NCBI GenBank assembly: GCA_041740995.1
Contig: JBGSKY010000228.1
Span: 24,392-88,391 of the forward strand
Length of the DNA: 64,000 bases
Origin: JBGSKY01 sp041740995
GTDB lineage: Bacteria; Planctomycetota; Planctomycetia; Pirellulales; Pirellulaceae
Reading direction: 5' to 3'
Shown here: piece by piece, positions 37,073 through 46,424 of the stretch
How the letters are laid out: every line of letters begins with the position of its first letter
Numbering within the stretch: the first letter of the stretch is position 1
Notes under the pieces: model-generated
Database searches by the model: none
What the model was told of the DNA's origin: nothing
Seen by the model: the letters and a program-made list of their open reading frames with translations, nothing else
Translations under genes and position numbers: made by a program

Positions 37073-37408
37073 TTGAAGACTCATTTGGCTTATCTTGCTG
37101 TCATTGCTCTCTTCATAGGCGTGGCGATGTGGGGTTGGGTAAACTATTTTGGATCGCAAATGACCGCTCGTGGAGATGTGCGCGAGGCAAGCTATTTGGC
37201 AGTTGACTTCGCTGATTTCTGTCGAGTCAACCATCGTCTACCAAGCGCGAGCGAGGAGGCAAATTTTTCAACTCGCCTGATGTTCGTCGAGCTACGCGAT
37301 CAGCAATACATTTACAAATGCGGATTGTTCGGCCGAGATTCGCTGGTCGTTGAGAGCTTCAACAATGGTGCGTTACAATTTCGCGTTCAGGGAACTTCAT
37401 TTCGATGA
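37073..37408 (+). CDS. Small single-pass membrane protein, unknown function
   Basis: A 111-residue protein from a TTG start. TTAGGAGACAG lies 7-8 bases upstream of the TTG at 37073, a strong Shine-Dalgarno signal, whereas the longer frame from 36794 has none and its first 90 residues look random. The N-terminus has a transmembrane helix (HLAYLAVIALFIGVAMWGW) and the rest is a small soluble domain of about 80 residues with two cysteines. No family was recognised. It is convergent with the terpenoid-cyclase-fold gene, separated by 43 bases. Confidence 0.55.
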   Translation: MKTHLAYLAVIALFIGVAMWGWVNYFGSQMTARGDVREASYLAVDFADFCRVNHRLPSASEEANFSTRLMFVELRDQQYIYKCGLFGRDSLVVESFNNGALQFRVQGTSFR

Positions 37409-37451
37409 AGATGGAACACGTCTGAACAAAGTTGTAAATCTACAGTCCGAA

Positions 37452-38519
37452 TTAGCGTTGAAAGATCGGAAGGTAACCTAAGTCGAGTTGCAGCATGATT
37501 AGGTTGCAGGCTGTTATGTAAATCGGGTTGATTTGCCCATCCCATGATCCGTCGCTGCGTTGTTCGCGAGCAATACGGTCGTACAGTTTTGTTCGGAATG
37601 GCAGCCAACTTTCATCGCCTTCTCGGTAAACGACTTGGCTGTAGTACAAGTAAGTATAGTGCCAGTGCCCGAACGCTTCGCCGGATGAATTCAAATCAAA
37701 CAATTCTTTCTTGCAGTAGCTTTGCATTTCAGGAACATGTTCGCTGTCGTAGTCGCCGGCGTTATATAGCGCGGCCAACGACGCCGCCGTTATCGCGGGT
37801 CGCGAGGTGCCCATTTGATTGCTTGAGTAGCTGATGCCTCCGTCTGATTTATTCTGGCAACTGTACATATAACGCTTCGCCGATTCAATAATTTCCGAGG
37901 GCACCGTTAAGCCTGCGTTGCGACAACCTCTCATTCCTTGGACTTGTGTAATCGTAGTACTGCCCTCATCGTAATCGTTGCCGTCGTTGGCGCTTACATA
38001 TCCCCAACCGCCAGATTTTGTTTGAGCGAATCCGCAAAATTTTATGGCACCATTGAGTGCATTAATAATTTCGATTCGTCGATCGGAAAATCCTTCTTCG
38101 CCGAGCACTTGCGATAAAAACAACATGGAGAATCCATGTCCATAGGTATATCGGACATCACTATTGGGATCGCCGATCAATCCATTCTCACGACTTTTGC
38201 TCAACAAAAAGTCAGTTGTACGAGCGATATTTTTTGCGTAGGGGCCCTGCGTTGATGTCGAACCGGAACACAAAAATGCCAAACCTGCAAGCGCCGCGAT
38301 CGCGGTAGGGTAGGGTGGCGTGTTCCACTGCCCACGCGAGGATTGTGTCTTTTCGAGGTAGTCCAGCCCACGTTTGGTAGCTAGAAGCCAGCGAGGGTCG
38401 CGACCATCTACAGAGGCTGCGGCGTAGCTTTTGCTTTCGAACTGACTTATTCCAAACAAGGAAACGCCCGTTGTGAATGTTGCAGATGTCTGCAAGAACT
38501 TTCGTCGATCAAAACACAT
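37452..38519 (-). CDS. Tat-exported prenyltransferase/squalene-oxidase-repeat protein
   Basis: A 355-residue protein. DRRKFLQTSATFTTG at the N-terminus is a twin-arginine signal. The body has alpha/alpha-toroid repeats seen in terpenoid cyclases and prenyltransferases: AIAALAGLAFLCSG, GGWGYVSANDGNDYDEG, TVTQVQGMRGCRNAG-like and KSDGGISYSSNQMGTSRPAITAASLAAL, with a final QRSDGSWDGQINPIYITACNL. Planctomycetes have many such secreted proteins, whose function is unknown; the catalytic DXDD of squalene cyclases is not obvious, so cyclase activity is doubtful. The fold call is good. Confidence 0.82.
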   Translation of the reverse strand: MCFDRRKFLQTSATFTTGVSLFGISQFESKSYAAASVDGRDPRWLLATKRGLDYLEKTQSSRGQWNTPPYPTAIAALAGLAFLCSGSTSTQGPYAKNIARTTDFLLSKSRENGLIGDPNSDVRYTYGHGFSMLFLSQVLGEEGFSDRRIEIINALNGAIKFCGFAQTKSGGWGYVSANDGNDYDEGSTTITQVQGMRGCRNAGLTVPSEIIESAKRYMYSCQNKSDGGISYSSNQMGTSRPAITAASLAALYNAGDYDSEHVPEMQSYCKKELFDLNSSGEAFGHWHYTYLYYSQVVYREGDESWLPFRTKLYDRIAREQRSDGSWDGQINPIYITACNLIMLQLDLGYLPIFQR

Positions 38520-38768
38520 AAGGCGTTCCGTAACAAAAATGAATTTGAAAAGCGTAGATCGTTATCAGACCCGAACCAACACTGCGAGCCTATCCGGACA
38601 AAGCCGTCGCATTGTAGCAGATTTGCCGATTAAGCGAGAAAATACGTGTCTAAATCAAGCTTCTAGGCTTTAGATCCAAGCGGTAAACCACCTCGTTTTA
38701 GTTGTATGGCATAAGTAACTAGGCCGCAGATTTCTTGTACTGCACAGAAAATTTTTGATGTACTTCTT

Positions 38769-40007
38769 GTGATCTCAGAATCTTCACATAAACGCTGGAA
38801 AATCGCGATCGCTTCGTTGAAAGCCGGCGAGAAACTTTCCTACGATCTTTACGATGATCTGGGTGAGTTGCTAATCGCTGCAGGCGAAAAACTGACCCAG
38901 GCTGCAATTAACCACCTAGATCACCGCAAGATCCGTTGGCTAATTATCGATGAAGACGACACCGTTCTCCAATCCAACGAGCAGACTTCTCCGTCTGAAA
39001 AACTTGGACAATATGATCGCAAAACAGTCGAAGTTCTAGACATGTGCTTCGAGGATACTGTCGTCGCGTTGAGCGAGGCAGTTTCACGACTGCTTACAAA
39101 CCAAGAAGTTTGTACTGAGACATTTGAGCAATCGATTCGTGCATTCGCAAAGGAAGCAACCTCCGATATTGCCGTCGTGCTGGCGTCCACGATGTCCAAA
39201 CACGCATCACCAGACGCCGAGCTGTCTAACATACTGTTGCGCCGAGCGGTCAAATTTTCGTTGCTGACGACGACGATTTGCGTCGCTATGGGACGCAGCC
39301 CAAACGATACAACGACCGCAGCCTTGGCGGCTCTATTTCATGATTCGGCGTTCTTCCTGCCAGAAATTCAGAGCGAAGTGATTCGCGCAGACAACAATCT
39401 GTCCGGATCTGTTTCTTATCTGCAACATCCAATTCGCAGCAGCCGACTGTCGGCAAGCATTTCTGGAATTTCATCGCTGGCACTGTTGTTGATTACTCAA
39501 GTTCATGAAGAGCTGGATGGCAAAGGATTCCCGTTGGGGATTGCACAAGCAAGAATTCACCCGCTGGCCAGAATTCTGAGTGTCGCAGATATTTATCTCC
39601 AATTAACCGAACCGGTTGGCAGCAGGAATGGCATCGTGCCAGCCGACGCGATGAACTGCTTGCTTTACCACGCGAGCCAAGGAACTCTGTGCATGAAAGT
39701 CGTCCGAGCTTTTGTCGGCGCAACGGCAATCTATCCTGTAGGGTCCGAAGTGCTTTTAGAAAATGATTCGCATGCAGTAGTTTTGCGCAGTTGGGCCGCG
39801 GATGTCACGCGACCGGCTGTTGCGATAAAGGGTGAACCAAACAAGATTTTGGACCTACGACGAAGCTGCATCGGAATTGTCGCGCCGCTAATCAACTCTT
39901 CGGATAGCAAAACTGGTCGACTTCGCGCATCAATGCTAAAAGAACCAGTTTGGCGATACGACAACAGCAGTTACATTGTATTTCCAAAATCAACCGCGAA
40001 GAGCTAA
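38769..40007 (+). CDS. HD-GYP-type domain protein
   Basis: A 412-residue protein from a GTG at 38769. The first 85 residues form an N-terminal domain often seen before HD-GYP domains (LKAGEKLSYDLYDDLGELLIAAGEKL). After a helical linker comes a reduced HD-GYP core: LFHDSAFFLP (HD), HPIRSSRLSA, and VHEELDGKGFPLGI, where GFP replaces GYP. This family hydrolyses cyclic di-GMP. The usual HDIGK and HHExxDGxGYP are only partly kept, for example Lys after HD is missing, so activity may be reduced or lost. No partner gene is adjacent. The start codon lacks a strong ribosome site. Confidence 0.75.
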   Translation: MISESSHKRWKIAIASLKAGEKLSYDLYDDLGELLIAAGEKLTQAAINHLDHRKIRWLIIDEDDTVLQSNEQTSPSEKLGQYDRKTVEVLDMCFEDTVVALSEAVSRLLTNQEVCTETFEQSIRAFAKEATSDIAVVLASTMSKHASPDAELSNILLRRAVKFSLLTTTICVAMGRSPNDTTTAALAALFHDSAFFLPEIQSEVIRADNNLSGSVSYLQHPIRSSRLSASISGISSLALLLITQVHEELDGKGFPLGIAQARIHPLARILSVADIYLQLTEPVGSRNGIVPADAMNCLLYHASQGTLCMKVVRAFVGATAIYPVGSEVLLENDSHAVVLRSWAADVTRPAVAIKGEPNKILDLRRSCIGIVAPLINSSDSKTGRLRASMLKEPVWRYDNSSYIVFPKSTAKS

Positions 40008-40036
40008 CCTCTGCCCAACGAAATCGATTCTTGAAC

Positions 40037-41491
40037 TCATAGACTTTCCAAAAAGTCTTTTGCCGTTTTTCGATGTTCCACAAGTTTATCGCCCATTCGA
40101 TCAAGTTGTTTGGTCATTAGCGACATACGTGGATTGTCTGCGAAAACGCCACGAAACTCGTCTATGAACGACCAGTAAAGCGCGTCCCAAGTTTTGCACC
40201 AATCACCCTTTTTGTAATTGCTCATCCTCAAAATATAAGCGGATCCGCTGATGTAAGGTTTGGTTGTAATTTTTCCGCCGTCTGCATATTGGCTCATTGC
40301 GTAAACGTTGGGAACCATCACCCAGTCGTATGCATCGACAAATAGCTCCATGAACCAACGATAAACTTCGTTCGGCTCAATCCGACAAAGCAGCATGAAA
40401 TTCCCGAGCACCATCAGCCGCTCGATATGGTGGCAGTACCCTGTCGACAGTACCTGCTTGATTACATCGTCAAAAGGTTCGATACCCGTTGTACCGTCGT
40501 AAAACGATGCTGGAAGCTTGCGTGTAAATTTCCAAAAATTGGAAGTGCGTTGTTTGCGTCCAAAATGAAGATAGACCGCTCGCATGTATTCACGCCAACC
40601 AATTACTTGGCGAATGAAACCTTCAAGCGAGTTCATTGGCACCTTGCCAGACCATTGAGTGACCGCATCAAGAACATCTTGCGGCGTCAGTAACCCAATA
40701 TTTAAACAAGGCGTCAGGACCGAGTGAAAAACGGTGGAGTGTTCCTTAGATATCGCGTCCTCATAGTCTCCAAATTGTGCTAGCCGATTTCGAATGAAGT
40801 CGTCTAACCATTCTAAAGAAGCTTGACGATCAATCGGGTAATTGTATTGGTCGTAATTGCCGATCGCATCTGGAAAATTGGCTTGGACGTATGCCTTGGC
40901 TTCCTTGACATGTTTGCACGGTTTACGCGTTGGTAAATCTGGCAGCTCAATATGTTTAGGCAGTTTCCGACGATTCTCTGGATCGAAACTCCACTTCCCA
41001 CCGATCGGCGATCCATCAACGTCAATTAGGATGTTCAAACGCTTGCGTTGTGCGATGTAAAATTTCGTGAAGTAAAGCGAGTCTTTGGACCCGATGAACT
41101 TCGAGATCTCCGAACGCGGCGTCAAGAAATTTTCGTCTTCCATCATCTCCATAGAAATCGACGCTTGCTCGCAGCCGTCATTCAAAGCGCGTGAAAGCCA
41201 GTCGTCATGTGGATCCAAGACACAGATACTGGTGACGTTATCTCTTTTTAGCCGTTTGCCGATTGCGGATGAATCCTCTAGCGAACTCGCCTCGACATAA
41301 TGGACCTTGTGAGACGCTGCAAGTTCATTCGCAAAGGCTTTCATCGAGCTGCGATGCAAAACAAGTTTGCACCGGTGATACGGATACTGTCGGAAGAACA
41401 AGGGATCTTCGATGAGGTAAACCGACTCGACGGACTGGAGTGCAGCGCTACGGTGATAAAGTTGATGAGGATAGATTAAGGCGGCGTGCAT
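40037..41491 (-). CDS. Photolyase/cryptochrome-related protein (FeS-BCP/PhrB-like) with altered cluster site
   Basis: A 484-residue protein. The N-terminus (LIYPHQLYH) starts a photolyase-related nucleotide-binding domain, and the C-terminal half is the FAD-binding helical domain: HHIERLMVLGNFMLL, RWFMELFVDAYDWVMVPNVYAMSQYADGG and KPYISGSAYILRMSNY. That is the layout of bacterial (6-4) photolyases (PhrB, CryB). In those enzymes SDY is followed by CxxC and later CP, which with another Cys bind a 4Fe-4S cluster. Here the segment is SNYKKGDWCKTWDALYWSF, so the CxxC pair is gone and only one Cys remains. It may be a cluster-free clade member. Substrate unknown. Confidence 0.82.
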   Translation of the reverse strand: MHAALIYPHQLYHRSAALQSVESVYLIEDPLFFRQYPYHRCKLVLHRSSMKAFANELAASHKVHYVEASSLEDSSAIGKRLKRDNVTSICVLDPHDDWLSRALNDGCEQASISMEMMEDENFLTPRSEISKFIGSKDSLYFTKFYIAQRKRLNILIDVDGSPIGGKWSFDPENRRKLPKHIELPDLPTRKPCKHVKEAKAYVQANFPDAIGNYDQYNYPIDRQASLEWLDDFIRNRLAQFGDYEDAISKEHSTVFHSVLTPCLNIGLLTPQDVLDAVTQWSGKVPMNSLEGFIRQVIGWREYMRAVYLHFGRKQRTSNFWKFTRKLPASFYDGTTGIEPFDDVIKQVLSTGYCHHIERLMVLGNFMLLCRIEPNEVYRWFMELFVDAYDWVMVPNVYAMSQYADGGKITTKPYISGSAYILRMSNYKKGDWCKTWDALYWSFIDEFRGVFADNPRMSLMTKQLDRMGDKLVEHRKTAKDFLESL

Positions 41492-42105
41492 CGAATCATT
41501 TTCTGGAAAGAAATCTTAATACTGAAGGCCAACAGGTCGATTTATTACGCTGATGCGCCAGGCCGTTGGGCGGCCAAATTGATACAACCGCGTCCCTTCG
41601 AATAGGCGCGTCGATTCGAAAAATTCGACAGTTATCCTTTACGAAGCCATCTGTTTGAATCGGAACGGGTATTCGATCGAAAAACGCTTGTTTCCAACTT
41701 TCGTTTCAGTATATGAAGCTTTCAAGAAGAATTCCCGATCGAGTGAACAACGATTGCGATACTCCGTAGAATTCTTTGGAACTTCTTTGACTAGAAATAG
41801 CTACGATTCGTCCACTTTATGGGATCTAAAATCGCATTGTCACTTGGAGTTGCGGTGCCGCTTTCAAACGCACTTTAACGTCTTCACAGTTCCTTAACAA
41901 ACGTCGTCTCGTTTAGCCGTTTTGGCTTTCTTTAGCGCGGCTTATTCTTTTCGCCCATGAGCGAAAGCGGCTGGGTTGAGATCATCTCCCGTTCGATGGC
42001 CGTGATTGCTCTACCTGTTGAGCTTTTTCGTTTTTTGTGACCACGACCGGCAAGTGCTGGGCAGTACGTAGGTCGTTCAATCTTCTCACCTGGAGACGGT
42101 GATTT
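41492..42105. other. Intergenic region of 614 bases
   Basis: No convincing gene. A short hairpin (TTTCGC 41949-41954, GCGAAA 41961-41966) and several T-rich stretches occur near the 3' half. GGAGACGGTG just before 42106 provides the ribosome site of the DUF1559 gene. An 80-codon frame at 41655-41897 has no recognisable features. Confidence 0.5.
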
Positions 42106-43305
42106 ATGATAGTGAAGTTTAGTCAAGTTCGAAGAGCATTTACGCTGGTCGAACTGCTGGTGGTCATAGCGATCATCGGTATTTTAGCAGGTCTTTTGTT
42201 ACCTGCGATTCAACAGGCACGAGAATCCGCGCGTCGGATGCAGTGCTCCAACAACACTCGCCAAGTGGGCATTGGGATACTCGGTTACGAGAGTGCATAT
42301 AAGAAGATGCCAACAGCGGGCGAAGGTATCGAACCGATCTTGTTCGCTGCTTACACTGCGTCGCCAAGTGCTTCGACAGATATTTTTACCGTTGCGGGCA
42401 CGTTCAATAACGGAAGCGGTCAACGAGACAATTCGATCAGCGCGTTCCTTGCAATTTTGCCATACATCGAACAGACCGCGATCTACAACCAATTCGATTT
42501 CGCGTATGAGTATATGGACAGACGCGCGAGCTTGAATCCGACTACTAAAGCGTTCGATAAAGACTTTGGCAATGTCGGTGCCGCGCGAACTCACATTCCG
42601 ATTTATAAGTGCCCTTCCAATCCTGTCGCGGACGTAGACGATCCAGATGGTTTCGGAAGCTTGGACTACTTTGCGACTTGCTATACAGACATCAGTCCTG
42701 GCAAGACCGTCAACACGAATTTTCTTGATGTCGGCTTCCGTGAGAAGCGATCATCGAAAGAAGGCGCGTTGGGCCTGCGGAACAATCCGATTTCGCAATT
42801 GATTGATGGAACTTCCAATACTATCGCCGTCATTGAAGATGCTGGTCGAACTCATCCAACGCAAGGTTGGGGAACGGCTGCGAAACGACGAAGTACAGCC
42901 TGTGTCGCTGGCTTCGGTTTTGGTTGTGCTCCTGGAGACGGAAATACTGCACTAGAGTTTTATGCCGTCCATCGCTGGGCTGACTCCGACGCTGCCGGCT
43001 CCGGCGTTTCAGGTCCTCCGCACAGCTCTGGAATTCTTCCGAACGCTTACGTCAATCAATCCAAGACCCCATTGGGCGGTCCAAACAATGGCACAACGAC
43101 GTTTGACAAGCAAAACTGCCCTTGGACCAAAAACAATTGCGGTTTGAATGACGAACCGTTTTCGTTCCACACCGGCGGTGTGAATCTGACGCTTGCCGAC
43201 GGTAGCACGCACTTTCTATCGGAAACCATTGACGGCCTGACACTGCGATATTTGGTTACGCGAGCCGAGCAGTTGCAACCGCGAAAGAATCCGCTGGTTG
43301 ACTAG
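42106..43305 (+). CDS. DUF1559 prepilin-like protein
   Basis: A 399-residue protein with a good Shine-Dalgarno (GGAG about 10 bases upstream). The prepilin N-terminus is RRAFTLVELLVVIAIIGILAG with Glu at mature position 5, followed by the DUF1559 signature QQARESARRMQCSNNTRQVG and later IPIYKCPSNP, GTSNTIAVIEDAGRTH and FHTGGVNLTLADGSTHFLSETIDG. It stands alone, with a hairpin terminator just after the stop. A second member lies at 18994-19950. Members are expected to be processed by a type IV prepilin peptidase; none is in this window. Confidence 0.95.
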   Translation: MIVKFSQVRRAFTLVELLVVIAIIGILAGLLLPAIQQARESARRMQCSNNTRQVGIGILGYESAYKKMPTAGEGIEPILFAAYTASPSASTDIFTVAGTFNNGSGQRDNSISAFLAILPYIEQTAIYNQFDFAYEYMDRRASLNPTTKAFDKDFGNVGAARTHIPIYKCPSNPVADVDDPDGFGSLDYFATCYTDISPGKTVNTNFLDVGFREKRSSKEGALGLRNNPISQLIDGTSNTIAVIEDAGRTHPTQGWGTAAKRRSTACVAGFGFGCAPGDGNTALEFYAVHRWADSDAAGSGVSGPPHSSGILPNAYVNQSKTPLGGPNNGTTTFDKQNCPWTKNNCGLNDEPFSFHTGGVNLTLADGSTHFLSETIDGLTLRYLVTRAEQLQPRKNPLVD

Positions 43306-43343
43306 TCAGCTCTGACTTTTCAGATTGTTTGCAAATAAAATCG

Positions 43344-45980
43344 TTAGACGCTCGGGGACCGCAAAGGTGTCCGAGCGTTTTTTCGTAGCTGGCTGCGGTG
43401 ATCGATAAATTTTGCAGTCGCCCAAGCAATCAAAACCAGTACACAGATAATTGTGAAGGTCGTATTGATGATCCAATTCGAATCGGCCGCGTCGTCGACT
43501 TTCAACGCTTTCATCGACGTGCACATTATGAGTGGTGCGACCTGTCGGCCGCGCCCAGGCATCGCATCCGTTTGAGTTGTTTCGAAGGCCCACAATCGAT
43601 AAAACCGACCGCGGAATTGGATTGCTGCTGATTGGAACCAAGATTCAGATTCCAAGTCGCCATTTGAACGATCAACTATTTCATTGGGCAGCAATTCTGA
43701 GGGAATATCTTTTGAAACTAGTGTGACGGGAAATTCACCAGTGAAAATCAATGGATCATCGCCCGGTTTTGCAACTAATCGAATCGACTGATTGCCAATA
43801 TCGGCCAACGCGTTGATTTCGAAGTACTGATCGCTCCCTAAGGCAACTTGATCGATCAGCCGATTCAGTTTGATTCGAGTAATCTTGACGCTCTGAATAT
43901 TTGCTTCGACTTCAGAAGCAAAATTTTTCTCCGGATCACGCAGGCAGTCAACAACAGTTATTGATGAGTTAGGTTCCGATTTTGGTAAATCGGCCGTGGC
44001 GTTGATGAAGCGAAAAAAAGCCTCCGCTTCATCCGGCCCGAGAGGCTTTTTTTGGCTGTTTCGGACTTCGTCCAAGCGGCTTAAGTCCCAGCCGTTGGAA
44101 GCAATCGCTCCAAGCGTGGTTGAAACAGGCGGCTGTAACGCTGCAAACACGTCCTGTTTCAGGCTCGAAGGAAATACCCATTCCACTCGATCCGTGAATC
44201 CGATTGTCGTATCGCCAGATGAAGTCAGCACCAAAGCTTTTATGTTCGCAGGCTGAAAAATGTCGCCACCAATTCCTGCGATTTTTTCCCAGGAATCGGG
44301 AACCGACAACACTAGTACCGACTCATCGGGTGTTCCGGGCGTGAGTGATTGCGTTGTCAGTCGAAACAAAAACTTCTGATTCAGACCATCCGCGATAGCC
44401 GATGGCAAGACGATTGGCTGGACGGCTTTCACCATGCAATCGCGTGACATCATTTTTACATTCACAGACATCGTCGCGTTGAATGACTCCGCCGTTAGTA
44501 CGTTCTTCAATCGACCGACGCCGCTGCAAATCTGAGCCGCTGCAACGAGTTCGTCTCGCGATAAAAATGGACTTTCCAACGAATTTTCAAGTGATGGATC
44601 ATCGCCATCTTTACTTTCAAAAGAACTTTTTCCGCGTGACCGCGAAAAACTTTCGATCGGTTTTAACAGAAGAGTTTCTAGAAGCTGTATTTGAGCTACG
44701 AGTTCGGTGGGACTTTTCCAAGCGGACAAGATATTCGACTTGTCGGCAACTCCGCTGAGCAAAGGATCGTCGGCGATTTTTGTCGCCAACGCGTTTGCCA
44801 GCGTTGTCGTGTTCGCTGAGCTATTAGAAGTCAGCTTGTTGTAACCGATCGCGACGAGAACGGGCGCAACTTGAATGCCGCTTTCGGATGCATATGCTAG
44901 TCTCTTGAGTGGCAGCGCGGCGAACTCGATCACTTGATCTTCGTCGACCGAAAGTGGATTTGCATCTTCTGAATTTTCTGAAATCAAATAAACGCAAAAC
45001 GGAACAGTGCTGCCGAAAGTCGGTTTCAGCCAAAGCACATGATACGACGACTCCCCGATCCGGCTCAGCTTGGTTATCGGCCTTGCGTCGGCGCGTCGCA
45101 CCGAACCTTCGATGCGAACCAAGCTGCCACGCAGTGATGGCATTTGACGCGTCAGCAGAGGGATGTCAACGGTCGGAAGCGTAGTCAACATCGACGCAAT
45201 ATTTGTTGCATTGAGTTCGAGACTTGCGCGGACCGATTTAGCGCGTTGCAGCGTTCTGGCAAAAGTCAACGATTCGGTCGAACGCCAAGTGGCGGAATCG
45301 ACAACGTTGTCTAGAAGTTTTCGGTCGACTGCGATTTGCAAAGAGCTGAGAAATGATTTTTGGCTAGGCTCCGAACTATCTGCAAGCACGGTCGATGAGG
45401 ACTTTTCGGTACCTTTTGAATCCAGGACCTGCTTGAGCGATTGCCACTGGGATTTAAAATTTGACAGTCGTGTTCGTTCGATGTCTGGAAGGCTCTCACC
45501 GGCAGATTCCCATTCCAAAATTGTCGAATCGATCTTGGCAAACCAGTCGGCAAGCTTCGTCGGCTGCCGGGATTGTTCGTCTTCACGGGAGACACCATCG
45601 TCGGATATTGCAGTCGAATCGCCGGATGATTTTGTGCCAAATAATGCCAACGTCAGTTGCAACAGTTGTTCTTTCGAAGACTGATCAAGCAGCGCATACC
45701 AGATGGGTAGATCTGGAAATTGGACGAACAGTTTCTCACCAGCCAATTTCCGTTTTGAAATCGTATCTGAGCCAAACTCGAGGCCAATTTGATCGTTCAA
45801 GCTGCTTTTGGTGTCGGGCAACAATCCGACGGCGCGGAACATCGGTTCGTAGTTCGAACGGTCCTGCATTTTGACCATGCAAATGATTACAAGCGCGAGC
45901 AATACTGCCAGACCAATGACCCGACGCATTCCTGCGGATTGAGTATGAGCGCGACTGGAAATCTGTCGTTGGCCTTCCAT
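43344..45980 (-). CDS. Large membrane protein with N- and C-terminal helices, unknown function
   Basis: An 878-residue protein. I start at 45980 (MEGQRQISS), as the longer frame adds an implausible stretch. One helix lies at the N-terminus (RVIGLAVLLALVIICMV) and one near the C-terminus (IINTTFTIICVLVLIAWATA), with about 800 residues between them that should lie outside the cytoplasm. This part has several Ser/Thr-rich stretches and repeated short beta-like segments. I recognise no family. It is convergent with the DUF1559 gene and divergent from the TPR gene at 46425. Its final codons overlap that DUF1559 terminator. Confidence 0.7.
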   Translation of the reverse strand: MEGQRQISSRAHTQSAGMRRVIGLAVLLALVIICMVKMQDRSNYEPMFRAVGLLPDTKSSLNDQIGLEFGSDTISKRKLAGEKLFVQFPDLPIWYALLDQSSKEQLLQLTLALFGTKSSGDSTAISDDGVSREDEQSRQPTKLADWFAKIDSTILEWESAGESLPDIERTRLSNFKSQWQSLKQVLDSKGTEKSSSTVLADSSEPSQKSFLSSLQIAVDRKLLDNVVDSATWRSTESLTFARTLQRAKSVRASLELNATNIASMLTTLPTVDIPLLTRQMPSLRGSLVRIEGSVRRADARPITKLSRIGESSYHVLWLKPTFGSTVPFCVYLISENSEDANPLSVDEDQVIEFAALPLKRLAYASESGIQVAPVLVAIGYNKLTSNSSANTTTLANALATKIADDPLLSGVADKSNILSAWKSPTELVAQIQLLETLLLKPIESFSRSRGKSSFESKDGDDPSLENSLESPFLSRDELVAAAQICSGVGRLKNVLTAESFNATMSVNVKMMSRDCMVKAVQPIVLPSAIADGLNQKFLFRLTTQSLTPGTPDESVLVLSVPDSWEKIAGIGGDIFQPANIKALVLTSSGDTTIGFTDRVEWVFPSSLKQDVFAALQPPVSTTLGAIASNGWDLSRLDEVRNSQKKPLGPDEAEAFFRFINATADLPKSEPNSSITVVDCLRDPEKNFASEVEANIQSVKITRIKLNRLIDQVALGSDQYFEINALADIGNQSIRLVAKPGDDPLIFTGEFPVTLVSKDIPSELLPNEIVDRSNGDLESESWFQSAAIQFRGRFYRLWAFETTQTDAMPGRGRQVAPLIMCTSMKALKVDDAADSNWIINTTFTIICVLVLIAWATAKFIDHRSQLRKNARTPLRSPSV
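43348..43383 (+). terminator. Rho-independent terminator after the DUF1559 gene
   Basis: A perfect 8-base-pair stem (ACGCTCGG 43348-43355, CCGAGCGT 43371-43378) with a 15-base loop is followed by a run of six T. It overlaps the last codons of the convergent gene ending at 43344. Confidence 0.8.
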
Positions 45981-46424
45981 GGCGTACCAGCGGTCTCTTG
46001 ATAATCTCACTGTTTCGTAGATCCTGCAGGTAAAAATTTGATACGAACCCAATGTGCTCTATTGCAGAGTTTCAAGGGCAAAAGGTCGCTAGGTCGCATT
46101 GTTTTCTGATCGCTGGCGAGCTTCAATCCGCATTAGCGTTAGGGAGTTTACGAAAAGTTGACTTCTGGGAGACTTTCTCGGTGGCGTTTGCTTGCCAATA
46201 CGCCCTCTGTTAATGAACATAGTTTGGAAGCAAAGCTTTCTGCGCTGGGCGTCTATCGTGCTATACTAGTTCGGCGACATCGATTCTCGACAATAGCTGG
46301 AATGGCAAGGCAAAGCCGACCGCCCATGCAACATCCTATCATGATTGAGACACATATTTCAGATCCGCGATGTCATTGTAGTTCTGTAATTTATCGAAGT
46401 TTTTGCAAACGGCGATTACTAAAG
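45981..46424. other. Divergent intergenic region with a candidate promoter
   Basis: Plus-strand TTCTGC (46239-46244) and TATACT (46262-46267) are separated by about 17-18 bases and lie some 158 bases before the TPR gene. A CGCATTAGCGTTAGGG string near 46131 resembles part of the repeat at 16681. No further gene is visible; the upstream extension of the TPR frame (from 46158) lacks coding character. Confidence 0.4.

Noticed and set aside
41655..41897. Plus-strand 80-residue frame in the intergenic region
   Set aside because: Random-looking composition and no ribosome site.
46158..46424. Longer N-terminus of the TPR protein
   Set aside because: The added 89 residues lack a sensible signal peptide, whereas the ATG at 46425 starts one.
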